Assembly (NCBI GenBank): GCA_946480785.1
Contig: CAMLLD010000028.1
Span: forward strand, 1 to 64,000
Length of the DNA: 64,000 bases
Source: an uncultured Blastocatellia bacterium
Lineage (GTDB): Bacteria > Acidobacteriota > Blastocatellia > Pyrinomonadales > Pyrinomonadaceae
Direction of reading: 5' to 3'
A model generated the notes under the pieces. It was not told where the DNA came from. It worked only from the letters and a program-made list of their open reading frames with translations, and did no database searches. Shown piece after piece: positions 1 through 10,497 of this stretch (positions are counted from its first letter, which is position 1; the number at the start of each line of letters is the position of its first letter). The translations under genes were made by a program, and so were the position numbers.

Positions 1-1
1 C

Positions 2-292
2 CCGGCGCGCTTCGGCACGCTGATGCTCGGCAAGGCGCGCATCGACGGCATCGCCGGCGAGATCTACACGGGCGACAAGGGTTCGTTCGCGAATCCCGAA
101 CTCGGCGCGAACCTCGGCAGCGGCATCCTTTACATCGTCTGCTGGTTGCTTGGTTACGGCTTTGCTGACGATCCGGTGCAGGCAGCGCGCGCGACGTATG
201 AATACGGCAACACCTTTCTTCTGATCGCAGGCCTGTTGAATTACCTGACGATGCTCGATGCGTTTGATATCGCGGCAGGGAGGCACTCGTGA
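2..292 (+). CDS. DUF6677-like membrane protein (C-terminal part)
   Basis: The reading frame is open from the first bases of the window, so the N-terminus is missing. The visible 97 residues hold a hydrophobic segment (LGSGILYIVCWLLGYGF) and a second one ending in FLLIAGLLNYLTMLDAFDIA, the C-terminal pattern I associate with the DUF6677 membrane family of Acidobacteria. The biochemical role is unknown. It overlaps the next small membrane gene at a GTGA junction, so the two are probably translationally coupled and lie in one operon upstream of recO. The family assignment is from memory of the pattern and is moderately sure. Confidence 0.6.
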   Translation, partial: PARFGTLMLGKARIDGIAGEIYTGDKGSFANPELGANLGSGILYIVCWLLGYGFADDPVQAARATYEYGNTFLLIAGLLNYLTMLDAFDIAAGRHS

Positions 293-459
293 GACATTTT
301 CTCGTGATGTGCTTGTTTGCCGCGCTGGCGGCGGTGGTGTTTGGCGCGATGGCCAAAGACACGCCGCGCGAGCGTTGGATGTACGGGCTGAAAGTTTTTG
401 CGGAGTTCATCGTCATCGGCCTCGCGCTCGGTTGGATCCTCTACTTCATTCCGTGGTGA
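289..459 (+). CDS. small membrane protein, 56 aa
   Basis: A GTG start (289-291) overlaps the upstream stop TGA (290-292). The product is 56 residues with two hydrophobic segments: an N-terminal one (LVMCLFAALAAVVFGAMA) and a C-terminal one (FAEFIVIGLALGWILYFIP) separated by a short charged stretch, KDTPRERW. This is the layout of a two-helix inner-membrane protein. Function is unknown. The overlap, the matching strand and the 32-bp gap to recO support a real gene in the DUF6677-recO operon. It could instead be a translational leader, but its hydrophobic pattern is too regular for chance. Confidence 0.6.
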   Translation: MRHFLVMCLFAALAAVVFGAMAKDTPRERWMYGLKVFAEFIVIGLALGWILYFIPW

Positions 460-491
460 TGCTCGCGATCGCTCCTCGCCTTTAATTCGAG

Positions 492-1229
492 ATGGCGATA
501 TTTGAGACTGAGGCGCTGGTCCTGCGCACGTACAATCTGGCGGAAGCTGACAAGATTGTCGTGTGCCTGAGTCGTGCGGCGGGATTGATCCGCGGCGTCG
601 CGAAGGGCTGTCGCAAACTGAAAAATCGCTTCGGCGCTTCGCTCGAACCTTTCACGCTTATCAACCTCACGTATTACGAGAAGGAAAACAAAGAACTCGT
701 TTCGTTTAGCCAAACCGAGATCCTGAGATCGCGCTTTAACCTTTCCGGCAATGCGTCGCTGCTCACGGGCTTTTCTTACATGGGCGATCTGCTGATCGAC
801 TTTTCGCCGCCGCACCAGGCAAACGATAATCTCTACCGCATGGCGCTCGCGTGTTTCGAAGCCGCGTCGGAATCGCCGGCGGATCTCGAAGCGGTGCTGC
901 GCTATTTCGAAGTGTGGCTGTTGAAGATCGAAGGCTTTCTGCCGGACCTGCGCGCGTGTGCGAATTGTCATCGCGCGTTCAGTGAAGAGACGGTTTATCT
1001 GGGTAGTGACTTATCGCTGCGTTGCGCGGAGTGCAGTGGTAAACGCGGCACCGCAGTTTCGAAGCAGTTGCATTCGCAGTTGCGTGCGACGGAGAAATTG
1101 CCGCCGGCGAAGTTTGCGCTTGAAGCCAGAGAGGCTTCGAATGAGACGAAGAAGCAGATGGCGGAGTTGACGTTTCAAATCATTGGGCGTGTGCTGGAGC
1201 GCATGCCGCGAGTTCGACCTAACGTTTGA
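492..1229 (+). CDS. recO: DNA repair protein RecO
   Basis: RecO is the mediator that, with RecR and RecF, loads RecA on SSB-covered single-stranded DNA in gap repair. The 245-aa product matches the usual family length. It begins with the typical OB-fold N-terminus (ETEALVLRTYNLAEADKIV) and continues with RGVAKGCRKLKNRFGASLEPF, a characteristic RecO stretch. Four cysteines in two CxxC pairs (CANC near residue 156 and CAEC near residue 178) form the zinc site found in many RecO proteins. The stop codon abuts the GTG start of the next gene, so recO and the LptF/G fusion are probably co-transcribed. Confidence 0.95.
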   Translation: MAIFETEALVLRTYNLAEADKIVVCLSRAAGLIRGVAKGCRKLKNRFGASLEPFTLINLTYYEKENKELVSFSQTEILRSRFNLSGNASLLTGFSYMGDLLIDFSPPHQANDNLYRMALACFEAASESPADLEAVLRYFEVWLLKIEGFLPDLRACANCHRAFSEETVYLGSDLSLRCAECSGKRGTAVSKQLHSQLRATEKLPPAKFALEAREASNETKKQMAELTFQIIGRVLERMPRVRPNV

Positions 1230-3533
1230 GTGTTAAAGAATCGGATTAAATCAAGTTCCTTGCTGATCCCGCGCTATATCTTCGGCGCGATGACGCCGTA
1301 CATCATTCTGTCGCTCGTGATGCTGACGGCGGTGTTGTTCGCGCAGCAGGCGAGCCGTCTCGCCGAAGTGCTGGTTTACACAGACGTGCCGGTTTCCGTG
1401 CTCGGCGGCATCGGCGCGGCTCTCTTGCCGGGAGTGCTCGTGTTCTCGATTCCACTCGCGACGCTCGCGGGAATCATCATCGGCTTTTCGCGGATGGGCA
1501 GCGACAGCGAGATCGTCGCGATGCGCGCGGCGGGGGTCGGTTCGTGGACGATGATCTGGCCGGCGCTCGTTGTTGGTCTCGTCTTGAGCGGTGCAACGAC
1601 GTATCTTCACCTGAAAGAAGCGCCGCGCGCGGCGCGGGATCTCGAACGCGTCGCGCTGCAGGGCGCGCTCGCCAAACTCGATTCTCCTGTGGAGCCGCGC
1701 ACGTTCAATACCTTGCCGCGTTACGTGATCTACGTGCGCGACGGCGATAAAGCACGCGGCACCTGGGGACGCGTCTTCATTTACGCGCAGCAAGCAGACG
1801 GCAAAGACAAGGTGTTCACGGCGCGTTCGGGCCGTATCGATTCCTCCGGCGATGTATCGGAGCTCGTTTTGAGCGACGTACTGGTGACAACGGTTCCCGG
1901 TGGAGAGCAGCAGGACAAGTCGTATGTCGTCGAACGATCGGATCAGTTGCGCATCTCGATCAATACGGGCAGAGCGGAGATCGTTCAGCGTCTCAACGAG
2001 CGCGATCCGAATGCCGACTCGATGGACTGGGATGACTTGCGCGATCGCGCGCGGTCCGGCTCCGACGCAGAGAAAAGGGAAGCGATCAGGATCCTGAATC
2101 GACGAGCGGCACTCGCCGCCGCGCCGTTTGTGTTTTCGTTGATTGCCGTGGCGCTTGGGCTGCGCGTGCGACGTGGCGGGCGCAGCGTCGGGATATTGCT
2201 GACGCTGCTGGTAGTCATCGTTTATTACCTGGTTTCGCTGCTCGGTGAATCGCTGGCGCGCGTCGGCACTGTCTCGCCTTATATTGGACCGTGGTTCGCG
2301 ACCGCGTTGCTCGTCGGGTTCAGCCTGTCGCTGTTTGTCATCAATCGCACGCCGTTTTCTTTCACCGGTTCGCTGTTGAAGAAACGCGCTGCTACGGAAA
2401 AGACAACGAGCGAAAAACGAAAACGCTCGCTCATCGGCGTCGCGACACTCGGTTTTCCAAACCTGATGGACGCTACGCTGTTGCGCTCGCTCGCGCTGAG
2501 TTTTCTGGTTTGCTTCGTCGCGCTCGCTTCGATCTTCAACATCTTCACTTTGTTTGAACTGTGGCGTTTCATCGCCATCAACGGCGCGGGCTTCGGTCTC
2601 GTCGCGCGTTACCTCTTATTTCTCACGCCGCTCATCACGGTCGAGCTTTTCCCCGCGACGATGTTGATCTCGGTGCTCGTCACTTACGCATTACTCGCGC
2701 GGCGTCACGAAGCGATTGCCTGGTGGGCGTCGGGACAGAGTGTCTATCGTTTGATGTTGCCCGGATTTTTGTTCGCGCTCGCGATGGGTTTTGGTTCGTG
2801 GCTGGTCCAGGAACACGTGATGCCCGGCAGCAATCTCAAACAGGACGCGTTGCGCGCACGCATTCGCGGCGGTGAAGCACGGGCCATCACGCGCACGGGC
2901 CGGCAGTGGCTCGCGTCAACCGACACGCGGCGCTTTTACTCGTACGAATTTTCCGAAGACGGACAATTGGTCCAACCGGTGGTTTATGAGCTGGACGCCG
3001 ACGCCGTGCATCTCGCACAGGTGGTGAGCGGCGACTCGGCGACGTGGACTGACGCCAACCACCTGAAGATGAAGAACACCGAAACGCTCACGTTGAAAGG
3101 CATGGAAGTCGAGGCGCGCAACGCGCCCGAGACGATCTTTGCCGGTGTCGATTCACCCGCGGTTTTCAAACCGACAATCGACAAGCCTTCGCAACTCAGC
3201 TCGCAAGATCTGCAAGCTTACTTGAGAGCGGCGAAGCAGCGCGGAGCAGACGTCTCAGCGCTTGCGGTGGCGTTACAACGAAAATACGCAGGGCCGTTCA
3301 GCGTCATCATCATGGCCATCATCGGTATGCCGTTGGCGGTTTCGTTCGGCCGGAAGGGAACGATCATCGCGCTGTGCGCGGCCGTGGCGGTGAGTATTGC
3401 TTACTGGGCGGTTGGTGGCGGGTTTCAGCAACTGGGGAATCACGGATTGCTGCGTCCGACTGTGGCTGGTTGGTCCCCGCTGGTGATCTTCGCCGCAGCG
3501 GGGACCTACTTTCTTTCACGCGTTAGAACTTAG
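1230..3533 (+). CDS. fused LptF-LptG lipopolysaccharide export permease
   Basis: YjgP/YjgQ-family permease that with the LptB ATPase extracts lipopolysaccharide from the inner membrane. The product has 767 residues, about twice the usual 350-390. It splits into two homologous halves, each with a six-helix layout and a periplasmic beta-jellyroll insert. The first half spans about residues 12-375 (start IPRYIFGAMTPYIILSL, MGSDSEIVAMRAAGVG loop) and the second about 405-765 (start ATLLRSLALSFLVCFV, ARRHEAIAWWASGQSV loop, end FSVIIMAIIGMPLAVSFGRKG). A polar linker of about 30 residues (TEKTTSEKRKRS) joins them. GTG start at 1230 directly follows the recO stop. I infer that both subunits of the heterodimer are made as one chain. 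Confidence 0.9.
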   Translation: MLKNRIKSSSLLIPRYIFGAMTPYIILSLVMLTAVLFAQQASRLAEVLVYTDVPVSVLGGIGAALLPGVLVFSIPLATLAGIIIGFSRMGSDSEIVAMRAAGVGSWTMIWPALVVGLVLSGATTYLHLKEAPRAARDLERVALQGALAKLDSPVEPRTFNTLPRYVIYVRDGDKARGTWGRVFIYAQQADGKDKVFTARSGRIDSSGDVSELVLSDVLVTTVPGGEQQDKSYVVERSDQLRISINTGRAEIVQRLNERDPNADSMDWDDLRDRARSGSDAEKREAIRILNRRAALAAAPFVFSLIAVALGLRVRRGGRSVGILLTLLVVIVYYLVSLLGESLARVGTVSPYIGPWFATALLVGFSLSLFVINRTPFSFTGSLLKKRAATEKTTSEKRKRSLIGVATLGFPNLMDATLLRSLALSFLVCFVALASIFNIFTLFELWRFIAINGAGFGLVARYLLFLTPLITVELFPATMLISVLVTYALLARRHEAIAWWASGQSVYRLMLPGFLFALAMGFGSWLVQEHVMPGSNLKQDALRARIRGGEARAITRTGRQWLASTDTRRFYSYEFSEDGQLVQPVVYELDADAVHLAQVVSGDSATWTDANHLKMKNTETLTLKGMEVEARNAPETIFAGVDSPAVFKPTIDKPSQLSSQDLQAYLRAAKQRGADVSALAVALQRKYAGPFSVIIMAIIGMPLAVSFGRKGTIIALCAAVAVSIAYWAVGGGFQQLGNHGLLRPTVAGWSPLVIFAAAGTYFLSRVRT

Positions 3534-3535
3534 CT

Positions 3536-3566
3536 TTATCTGTGTTCATTCGTGTGTATCTGTGGC

Positions 3567-3568
<2 letters not shown>
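3536..3568. repeat. CACAGAT-type intergenic repeat, short copy
   Basis: Between two convergent stops lies TATCTGTGTTCATTCGTGTG followed by TATCTGTGGCC. It resembles the right arm of the longer palindromic repeat at 53386-53462 (GTGTTCATCTGTGGCT) and appears to be a degraded or half copy of the same family. It contains no gene. Confidence 0.5.
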
Positions 3569-6027
<2,459 letters not shown>

Positions 6028-6175
6028 AACAACTCCTTCTGCTTAGATAGACTTGAATTTACTGCACAAAAAGACCGCGTAATTTAACAGCCGGGCTTCA
6101 CGAGTGTCAAGGAACGGTCTCCCGCGAATTGCCCCCGGTTCGGTCAGTAACAAACCCACAAATCCACCAATAGCC

Positions 6176-7609
6176 ATGACTAAACCACAACTGTCGTTGC
6201 TCGACGTAACACGCGCACTCACGGAGCGCGCTCGTACCGCGAATTTCAATTTCGGCGAAGACACGGCCGTCGTCGCCGTACAACACATGCTCTGGCAAAC
6301 GATCGATCTCTTCGAAGCGCTCGTTGCCCTGGGCGTCAAGCGCGAGCACATTTTCGCGCTCGGTAAAGTCTATTCCAACAGCCCGATCGTGATCGCCGCG
6401 CTGCGCAATCGCGGCGTACACGTCGTCGAAAGTTCCGCGGCGAAACCCGGGGAATTTGACGACGCTTTTCACGCGGACGTGAATCGGCTTTGGGAAGTGT
6501 TGCAACGAAATCTCGCCCGGGGCCGCATCAGACGCATTCTCATTCTCGACGACGGCGGCAAATGCGCGACGAGTATGCCGCGCGAGTTGCTGACGCGCTA
6601 CGCAGTGGCGGGCGTCGAGCAAACATCGTTCGGCATGTTCGTGTTCGAACATTCGCCGCCGCCGTTCGCGGTCGTCTCGTGGGCGAGGTCTGCCGTCAAA
6701 CTACAGATCGGTGGGCCACTCTTTTCTCAATGTCTGCTGGCGAAACTCCAGGCTCGGGTTCTTCAGGGGAGACTACTCACGGGCGAAAACCTCGGCATCA
6801 TCGGGCTCGGCAGCATCGGCAGCGCGCTCGCGAACCTGACAGAACGGCAGCGCAACAACGTGTTCTTTTACGATCCGAATCCGCATTATCAGGTTCCCGA
6901 TTATCTACTCGGCCGCGTGACGCGCGTGGATTCGCTCGAAGAGTTGATGCTGCGTTGCGACTACGTGTTTGGGTGTTCCGGTCGCGAACCTTTCAAAAAT
7001 AAGTGGCCGTTGCGTTACCGGCCCGGCATAAAACTCTTCAGCGCTTCCGGCGGCGATCACGAGTTTGGTCCAATCATCAACGACTTGAAGACGAGGCGCG
7101 GATTCAAAGTCTCACCGGCGATGCTCGACATTCACTGCGATGATGGTCCATCCGGTCCGATTGGCATCGCCTATCTCGGTTATCCTTACAACTTCGTCGC
7201 GCGTGACATCGAAGCAGTGCCGACCAGCATCGTGCAAATCGAAACGGGCGGCCTGCTCGCGGGCTTGATTCAGGCGCGCACGCATCTGCGATTTTGGGAA
7301 GACGGCCGTGCGAGGAATTGCGGTGTTCATCGCATCGCGCCCGAGTCGCAGCGTTTTCTTTTCGAAACGTGGAGCAAAGCGATGAAGTGCCAACAGGTCG
7401 ATCTGCCGCGCGTTTACGGTTATGAGCCGGCGCTGCTGGACGCGGCGCGCGAGCGCTCGTGGTTCGTCCAGAACAGCGAACCGGTTCCTTCGTTGACCGC
7501 TGATGTTAATTGGGTGACGGAAGCGTCGATGACGCGAATGATGGAGGAACGAACGGCTTCATCCTTCAAGATTCAACGGAAGTTCCAGGCGAATCTCCGT
7601 TCCCTTTGA
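6176..7609 (+). CDS. divergent SAH-hydrolase-like NAD-binding protein
   Basis: Function not known. The 477-aa product looks like a distant relative of adenosylhomocysteinase and D-2-hydroxyacid dehydrogenases: LILDDGGKC near residue 120 recalls the IIDDG segment of AhcY, and NLGIIGLGSIGSALANL near residue 205 is a clear GxGxxG Rossmann motif followed by an acidic residue (FYDPNP) expected for NAD. The AhcY substrate and C-terminal NAD motifs ([18 protein letters not shown]) are absent. ATG 6176 (MTKPQLSLLDV) is preferred over an upstream in-frame ATG at 6104. It is divergent from metK across 148 bp and its 3' end overlaps the convergent kinase gene by 51 bp. It may act on an adenosyl or methyl-cycle compound; this is inference. 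Confidence 0.7.
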   Translation: MTKPQLSLLDVTRALTERARTANFNFGEDTAVVAVQHMLWQTIDLFEALVALGVKREHIFALGKVYSNSPIVIAALRNRGVHVVESSAAKPGEFDDAFHADVNRLWEVLQRNLARGRIRRILILDDGGKCATSMPRELLTRYAVAGVEQTSFGMFVFEHSPPPFAVVSWARSAVKLQIGGPLFSQCLLAKLQARVLQGRLLTGENLGIIGLGSIGSALANLTERQRNNVFFYDPNPHYQVPDYLLGRVTRVDSLEELMLRCDYVFGCSGREPFKNKWPLRYRPGIKLFSASGGDHEFGPIINDLKTRRGFKVSPAMLDIHCDDGPSGPIGIAYLGYPYNFVARDIEAVPTSIVQIETGGLLAGLIQARTHLRFWEDGRARNCGVHRIAPESQRFLFETWSKAMKCQQVDLPRVYGYEPALLDAARERSWFVQNSEPVPSLTADVNWVTEASMTRMMEERTASSFKIQRKFQANLRSL

Positions 7610-9208
7610 GATCGATGAAACGACTTCCACCTGGCCGCCGGCGGCATGCGCTCGCTCCTGCATGCCGAGCAAACCGAGCGTCGCAGCGCGTGGCGCGCGT
7701 TTTCGCAAAGCCTGCGGATCGAATCCCACACCATCGTCCTTGACGAGCAGATACAACACGTTCGACTTCTTGCGCAGCCGCAGCCAAACGCTTTTCGCGC
7801 GCGCGTGGCGGGCGACGTTCGTCAACGCTTCCTGCGCTATGCGAAAACAAGCCGTCTCTATTTCACGTGAGAAGCGCTCGTTTGGATCTTTCAAGTCGAT
7901 CAGGACGTCCGCCGCGACGCGCGTGCGTTTCGCATAGCGATCCACATACCACTCGAGCGCGGTCACGAGCCCGAGATCGTCGAGCAACGGCGGGCGCAGA
8001 TCGACTGAGAGATCGCGCACCAGCCGCAGCGCTTCATCGACCGCTTCCACGTTGTCTTTGATGTGCGCGCCCGCTTCCTTCGTATCGCACACAAGCTGCA
8101 CGGCGTGCAGATTCATTTTGACAGCCGTTAAGACCTGTCCGATCTGATCGTGCAGCTCACGCGCGATGCGACGGCGCTCGTCTTCCTGGGCCTCGATCAA
8201 CTGCCGCGAAAACATCTGCAACGCGTCCTGCGCCTGCTTGCGTTCCGTTATGTCTCGCGCGGTGCCTTGCACACCGACAATCACACCGTTCTCATAGATC
8301 GCGCGGCTGCTCACCTCCACCGGTACGCGCCGCCCGTCTTTCGCGATCACTTCCGTTTCGTAAGTCGTCTCGCCTTGTTTCGCGAGCTTGCCGCAGAAGC
8401 GCTCGCGCACTTGCTTGACGTGTTCCGCCGCAACGAACTCCGAAAAATGATGACCAACGATCTCCTCGCGCGAGTAGCCCGTGAGCTTCTCGGCCGCGTG
8501 ATTGGCCGACGTGTACGTGCCTGCGAGATCGTGGACGTACATCGCGTCTCGCGCGTTATCAAATAACTCGCGATAGCGCTCTTCGCTCTGGCGCAACGCG
8601 GCTTCGACGTTATTGCGTTCAGCGATGCGTGCTTCGAGTTCGGCGACGTAGTGCTGGCTTTGTTCGAACAGTTGCGCGTTCTGGATCGCGCTGGCCGCCC
8701 GCAAGGCAAGCGTTTCGGCAATGCGCTCATGTTCCGGTTTGAAGAAGCCGGGCTGAGTCTTGTCGACCGAATAGAGACCGATAACTTTACCCCGCGCGAC
8801 GAGCGGCACGCCCATCCAGTTGCGCACGTGATCGGCGCCGGGCATCCACTGCCAGTCAGGTTCGCTATGCGTGTCAACCACAACGACAGTCTGCTTCGTT
8901 TCCGAGATGCGGCGCAGCAGCGGGTTCTCGTTACCATCGAAAACGATCTGGCGAGTTGTCGCGACGTTCTGAAAGCCTTCGTAACGGCGCAACGCGCTCA
9001 CGACGTAGTGCGACTGATCGGTGCGCAGCATCACGTTCGCACTGTCGTAAGGCACGAGCTTGCTTAAATAGTCGAGTAACGTTTCGAGCACTCGCTCGAG
9101 GCTGAGGTTTTCGGTGAGGGCGATATTCGCGTCGCGCAGGATCTCCGTCTCCTGGCGTATCGCCTGTTCTCGGGCCAGGAGGCCGGCCAAATTAGAGGTC
9201 ATTATCAA
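7559..9208 (-). CDS. GAF-PAS sensor histidine kinase, NarL-type
   Basis: A 549-aa cytoplasmic kinase with no membrane segment. An N-terminal GAF domain (about residues 30-180; LVPYDSANVMLR, WMGVPLVARGKVIGLYSVD) is followed by a coiled-coil linker, a PAS domain (about 205-325; YRELFDNARDAMYVHDLAG, ending GTARDITERKQAQ), a HisKA_3 dimerisation domain with the phospho-acceptor His in RRIARELHDQIGQ near residue 353, and HATPase_c (EALTNVARHARA, VKDDGVGFD, GLLGMQERAHAAGG). The family usually pairs with a LuxR/NarL-type regulator, but none is adjacent. Its last 51 bases overlap the opposite-strand gene, an unusual convergent overlap. The ligand of the GAF and PAS domains cannot be read from sequence. 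Confidence 0.92.
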   Translation of the reverse strand: MIMTSNLAGLLAREQAIRQETEILRDANIALTENLSLERVLETLLDYLSKLVPYDSANVMLRTDQSHYVVSALRRYEGFQNVATTRQIVFDGNENPLLRRISETKQTVVVVDTHSEPDWQWMPGADHVRNWMGVPLVARGKVIGLYSVDKTQPGFFKPEHERIAETLALRAASAIQNAQLFEQSQHYVAELEARIAERNNVEAALRQSEERYRELFDNARDAMYVHDLAGTYTSANHAAEKLTGYSREEIVGHHFSEFVAAEHVKQVRERFCGKLAKQGETTYETEVIAKDGRRVPVEVSSRAIYENGVIVGVQGTARDITERKQAQDALQMFSRQLIEAQEDERRRIARELHDQIGQVLTAVKMNLHAVQLVCDTKEAGAHIKDNVEAVDEALRLVRDLSVDLRPPLLDDLGLVTALEWYVDRYAKRTRVAADVLIDLKDPNERFSREIETACFRIAQEALTNVARHARAKSVWLRLRKKSNVLYLLVKDDGVGFDPQALRKRAPRAATLGLLGMQERAHAAGGQVEVVSSISKGTEIRLELPLNLEG

Positions 9209-9226
9209 ACTGCCTGTGCTCGGATT

Positions 9227-10225
9227 CTAGCACGGCCACAAAAAGAGCTTGATCGTTTTACTCGGGGCTGATGAGTTGCCGGAAAGATCCACGGCTTTGA
9301 TGAAGAACTCGTTGTTGCCAAAAGCAGTGGCGTACACGAAGTCCGTGGACACTCCCGCCGAAACCGGCAACGGGCTCAACGCACCGTTCACGTAAATCTC
9401 ATACTCAACTCTGCTCTGCGGATCGACGTTATCCGTGACCTGGTTCCAGCCGAGCCAGACTTCGCCGCAACTGTTGTCCTGCACGAGATGCAAATTCGAC
9501 GGCACGTTCGGCGGCGTTGTATCGCTGCTCGGCGGCGTCGCGACGTTCGCGGTGTTGCTGACCGCGGTGTTCCCACCAGACCAGTCAGAAACACTGACGG
9601 TGAAACTGTAGTTCGTGCCCGGCGTCAGGTGACGAATGATCACCGACAACTTGTCGGCCGGCGCCGTGGCCCAGTTGATGTTTTGCGTGATCGCGCTGCC
9701 GTTCACGTTGAAAGTGTAGTTGCAGCAGTTGTTGGCGACGTTGTCGGTCGTCTTGGTCCAGGTCAGTTGTACTTCCGCCGGCGCGATCGCCTGGGCATCG
9801 AGCACGGGCGTGGCCGGAGGTGTCGTGTCGGCCAGCGTCTTCGCGGCGACGGAGTTGCTGTCACCGGATTTGTTGCCGGAGTCGTCGACTGCGGAAATCG
9901 AGAAGGAATAGTTTGTGTTGGTCGCCAGAAATTTCGCCGTGTAAGTGGTTTGTCCCTGACTGATAGTGGCGACTGAGTTGTAAGCCGAATTGCTCAGGTT
10001 GTTGATCTTCAGCTTGTAGGAAAGTTTTCCGGAGTTGTCGCTGGCGGCGTTCCAACTCAACGCGACGGTGGTTTCCGTAATCGACGTGACCGCGAGATTG
10101 CTCGGCGTTGTCGGTGGTGTTTTATCGCGTGGCGCTGAACTGACCGAGTCATTGAAGACGAACATGGCGCAGAGAGCGAACAAGGGTACAGCCGCTACAA
10201 CGAGAGAGAGACGCCGAGTAGTCAT
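9227..10225 (-). CDS. secreted protein with three fibronectin type III domains
   Basis: The 332-aa product has a signal peptide (RRLSLVVAAVPLFALCAMFVF) and then three tandem FN3 domains at about residues 38-128, 135-228 and 237-330. Each starts with a TPPxxPxxL pattern (PTTPSNLAVTSITETTVALSWN; PATPVLDAQAIAPAEVQLTW; PNVPSNLHLVQDNSCGEVWLGWN). Repeated D-N-x-G and TNYSF strands are typical of bacterial FN3 modules. No catalytic domain is visible, so it is probably an extracellular adhesive or carbohydrate-associated spacer protein. The start (ATG 10225) has GAGGAAAGGT just upstream. It lies downstream of a palindromic repeat and a SurA-like gene on the same strand. Confidence 0.85.
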   Translation of the reverse strand: MTTRRLSLVVAAVPLFALCAMFVFNDSVSSAPRDKTPPTTPSNLAVTSITETTVALSWNAASDNSGKLSYKLKINNLSNSAYNSVATISQGQTTYTAKFLATNTNYSFSISAVDDSGNKSGDSNSVAAKTLADTTPPATPVLDAQAIAPAEVQLTWTKTTDNVANNCCNYTFNVNGSAITQNINWATAPADKLSVIIRHLTPGTNYSFTVSVSDWSGGNTAVSNTANVATPPSSDTTPPNVPSNLHLVQDNSCGEVWLGWNQVTDNVDPQSRVEYEIYVNGALSPLPVSAGVSTDFVYATAFGNNEFFIKAVDLSGNSSAPSKTIKLFLWPC

Positions 10226-10371
10226 AGACCTTTCCTCCTCTGAAGAAATTCAGTCTACATTCCTAGGGGGACGGCTGGGCTTTGGGAGGTTATTACTGAG
10301 TTCGAACCGTGAGAGGGAAGCGGAAGATTACCACAGAATCCTCCGCTTCACTATTGGGATTTGATAACAGT

Positions 10372-10486
10372 ACTGGGTCAATTGGGTTGAGCGCCTACTT
10401 GGAGTGCGCCGACTTGTCGGCGCTTTGGCCAAAGCGGTGCTAAGGCACCGCACTCCAGGGAGGCGCTCAACCCAAACTGACCCAGT
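10372..10486 (-). repeat. 115-bp palindromic element, copy 1
   Basis: Long imperfect inverted repeat beginning ACTGGGTCAATTGGGTTGAG and ending CTCAACCCAAACTGACCCAG T. The arms carry GAGCGCCT and GGAGTGC, and the centre holds two smaller hairpins (CGCCGACTTGTCGGCG and CGGTGCTAAGGCACCG) around CTTTGGCCAAAG. A second copy at 22173-22288 is almost identical in reverse complement. It begins 11 bases after the stop codon of the minus-strand SurA-like gene. The structure suggests a non-autonomous palindromic mobile element (MITE/REP type) that may also end transcription. No coding potential. Confidence 0.85.
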
Positions 10487-10497
10487 GCCTGACGACA

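Noticed and set aside
6028..6175. Possible SAM riboswitch in the metK leader
   Set aside because: No conserved SAM-I, SAM-II or SAM-IV core or terminator hairpin could be found in the 148-bp intergenic region.
7853..7872. TATTTCACGTGAGAAG resembles a parS site
   Set aside because: Only the 10-base core TTTCACGTGA matches; the outer bases differ from TGTTTCACGTGAAACA and it lies inside the histidine kinase coding sequence far from parAB.
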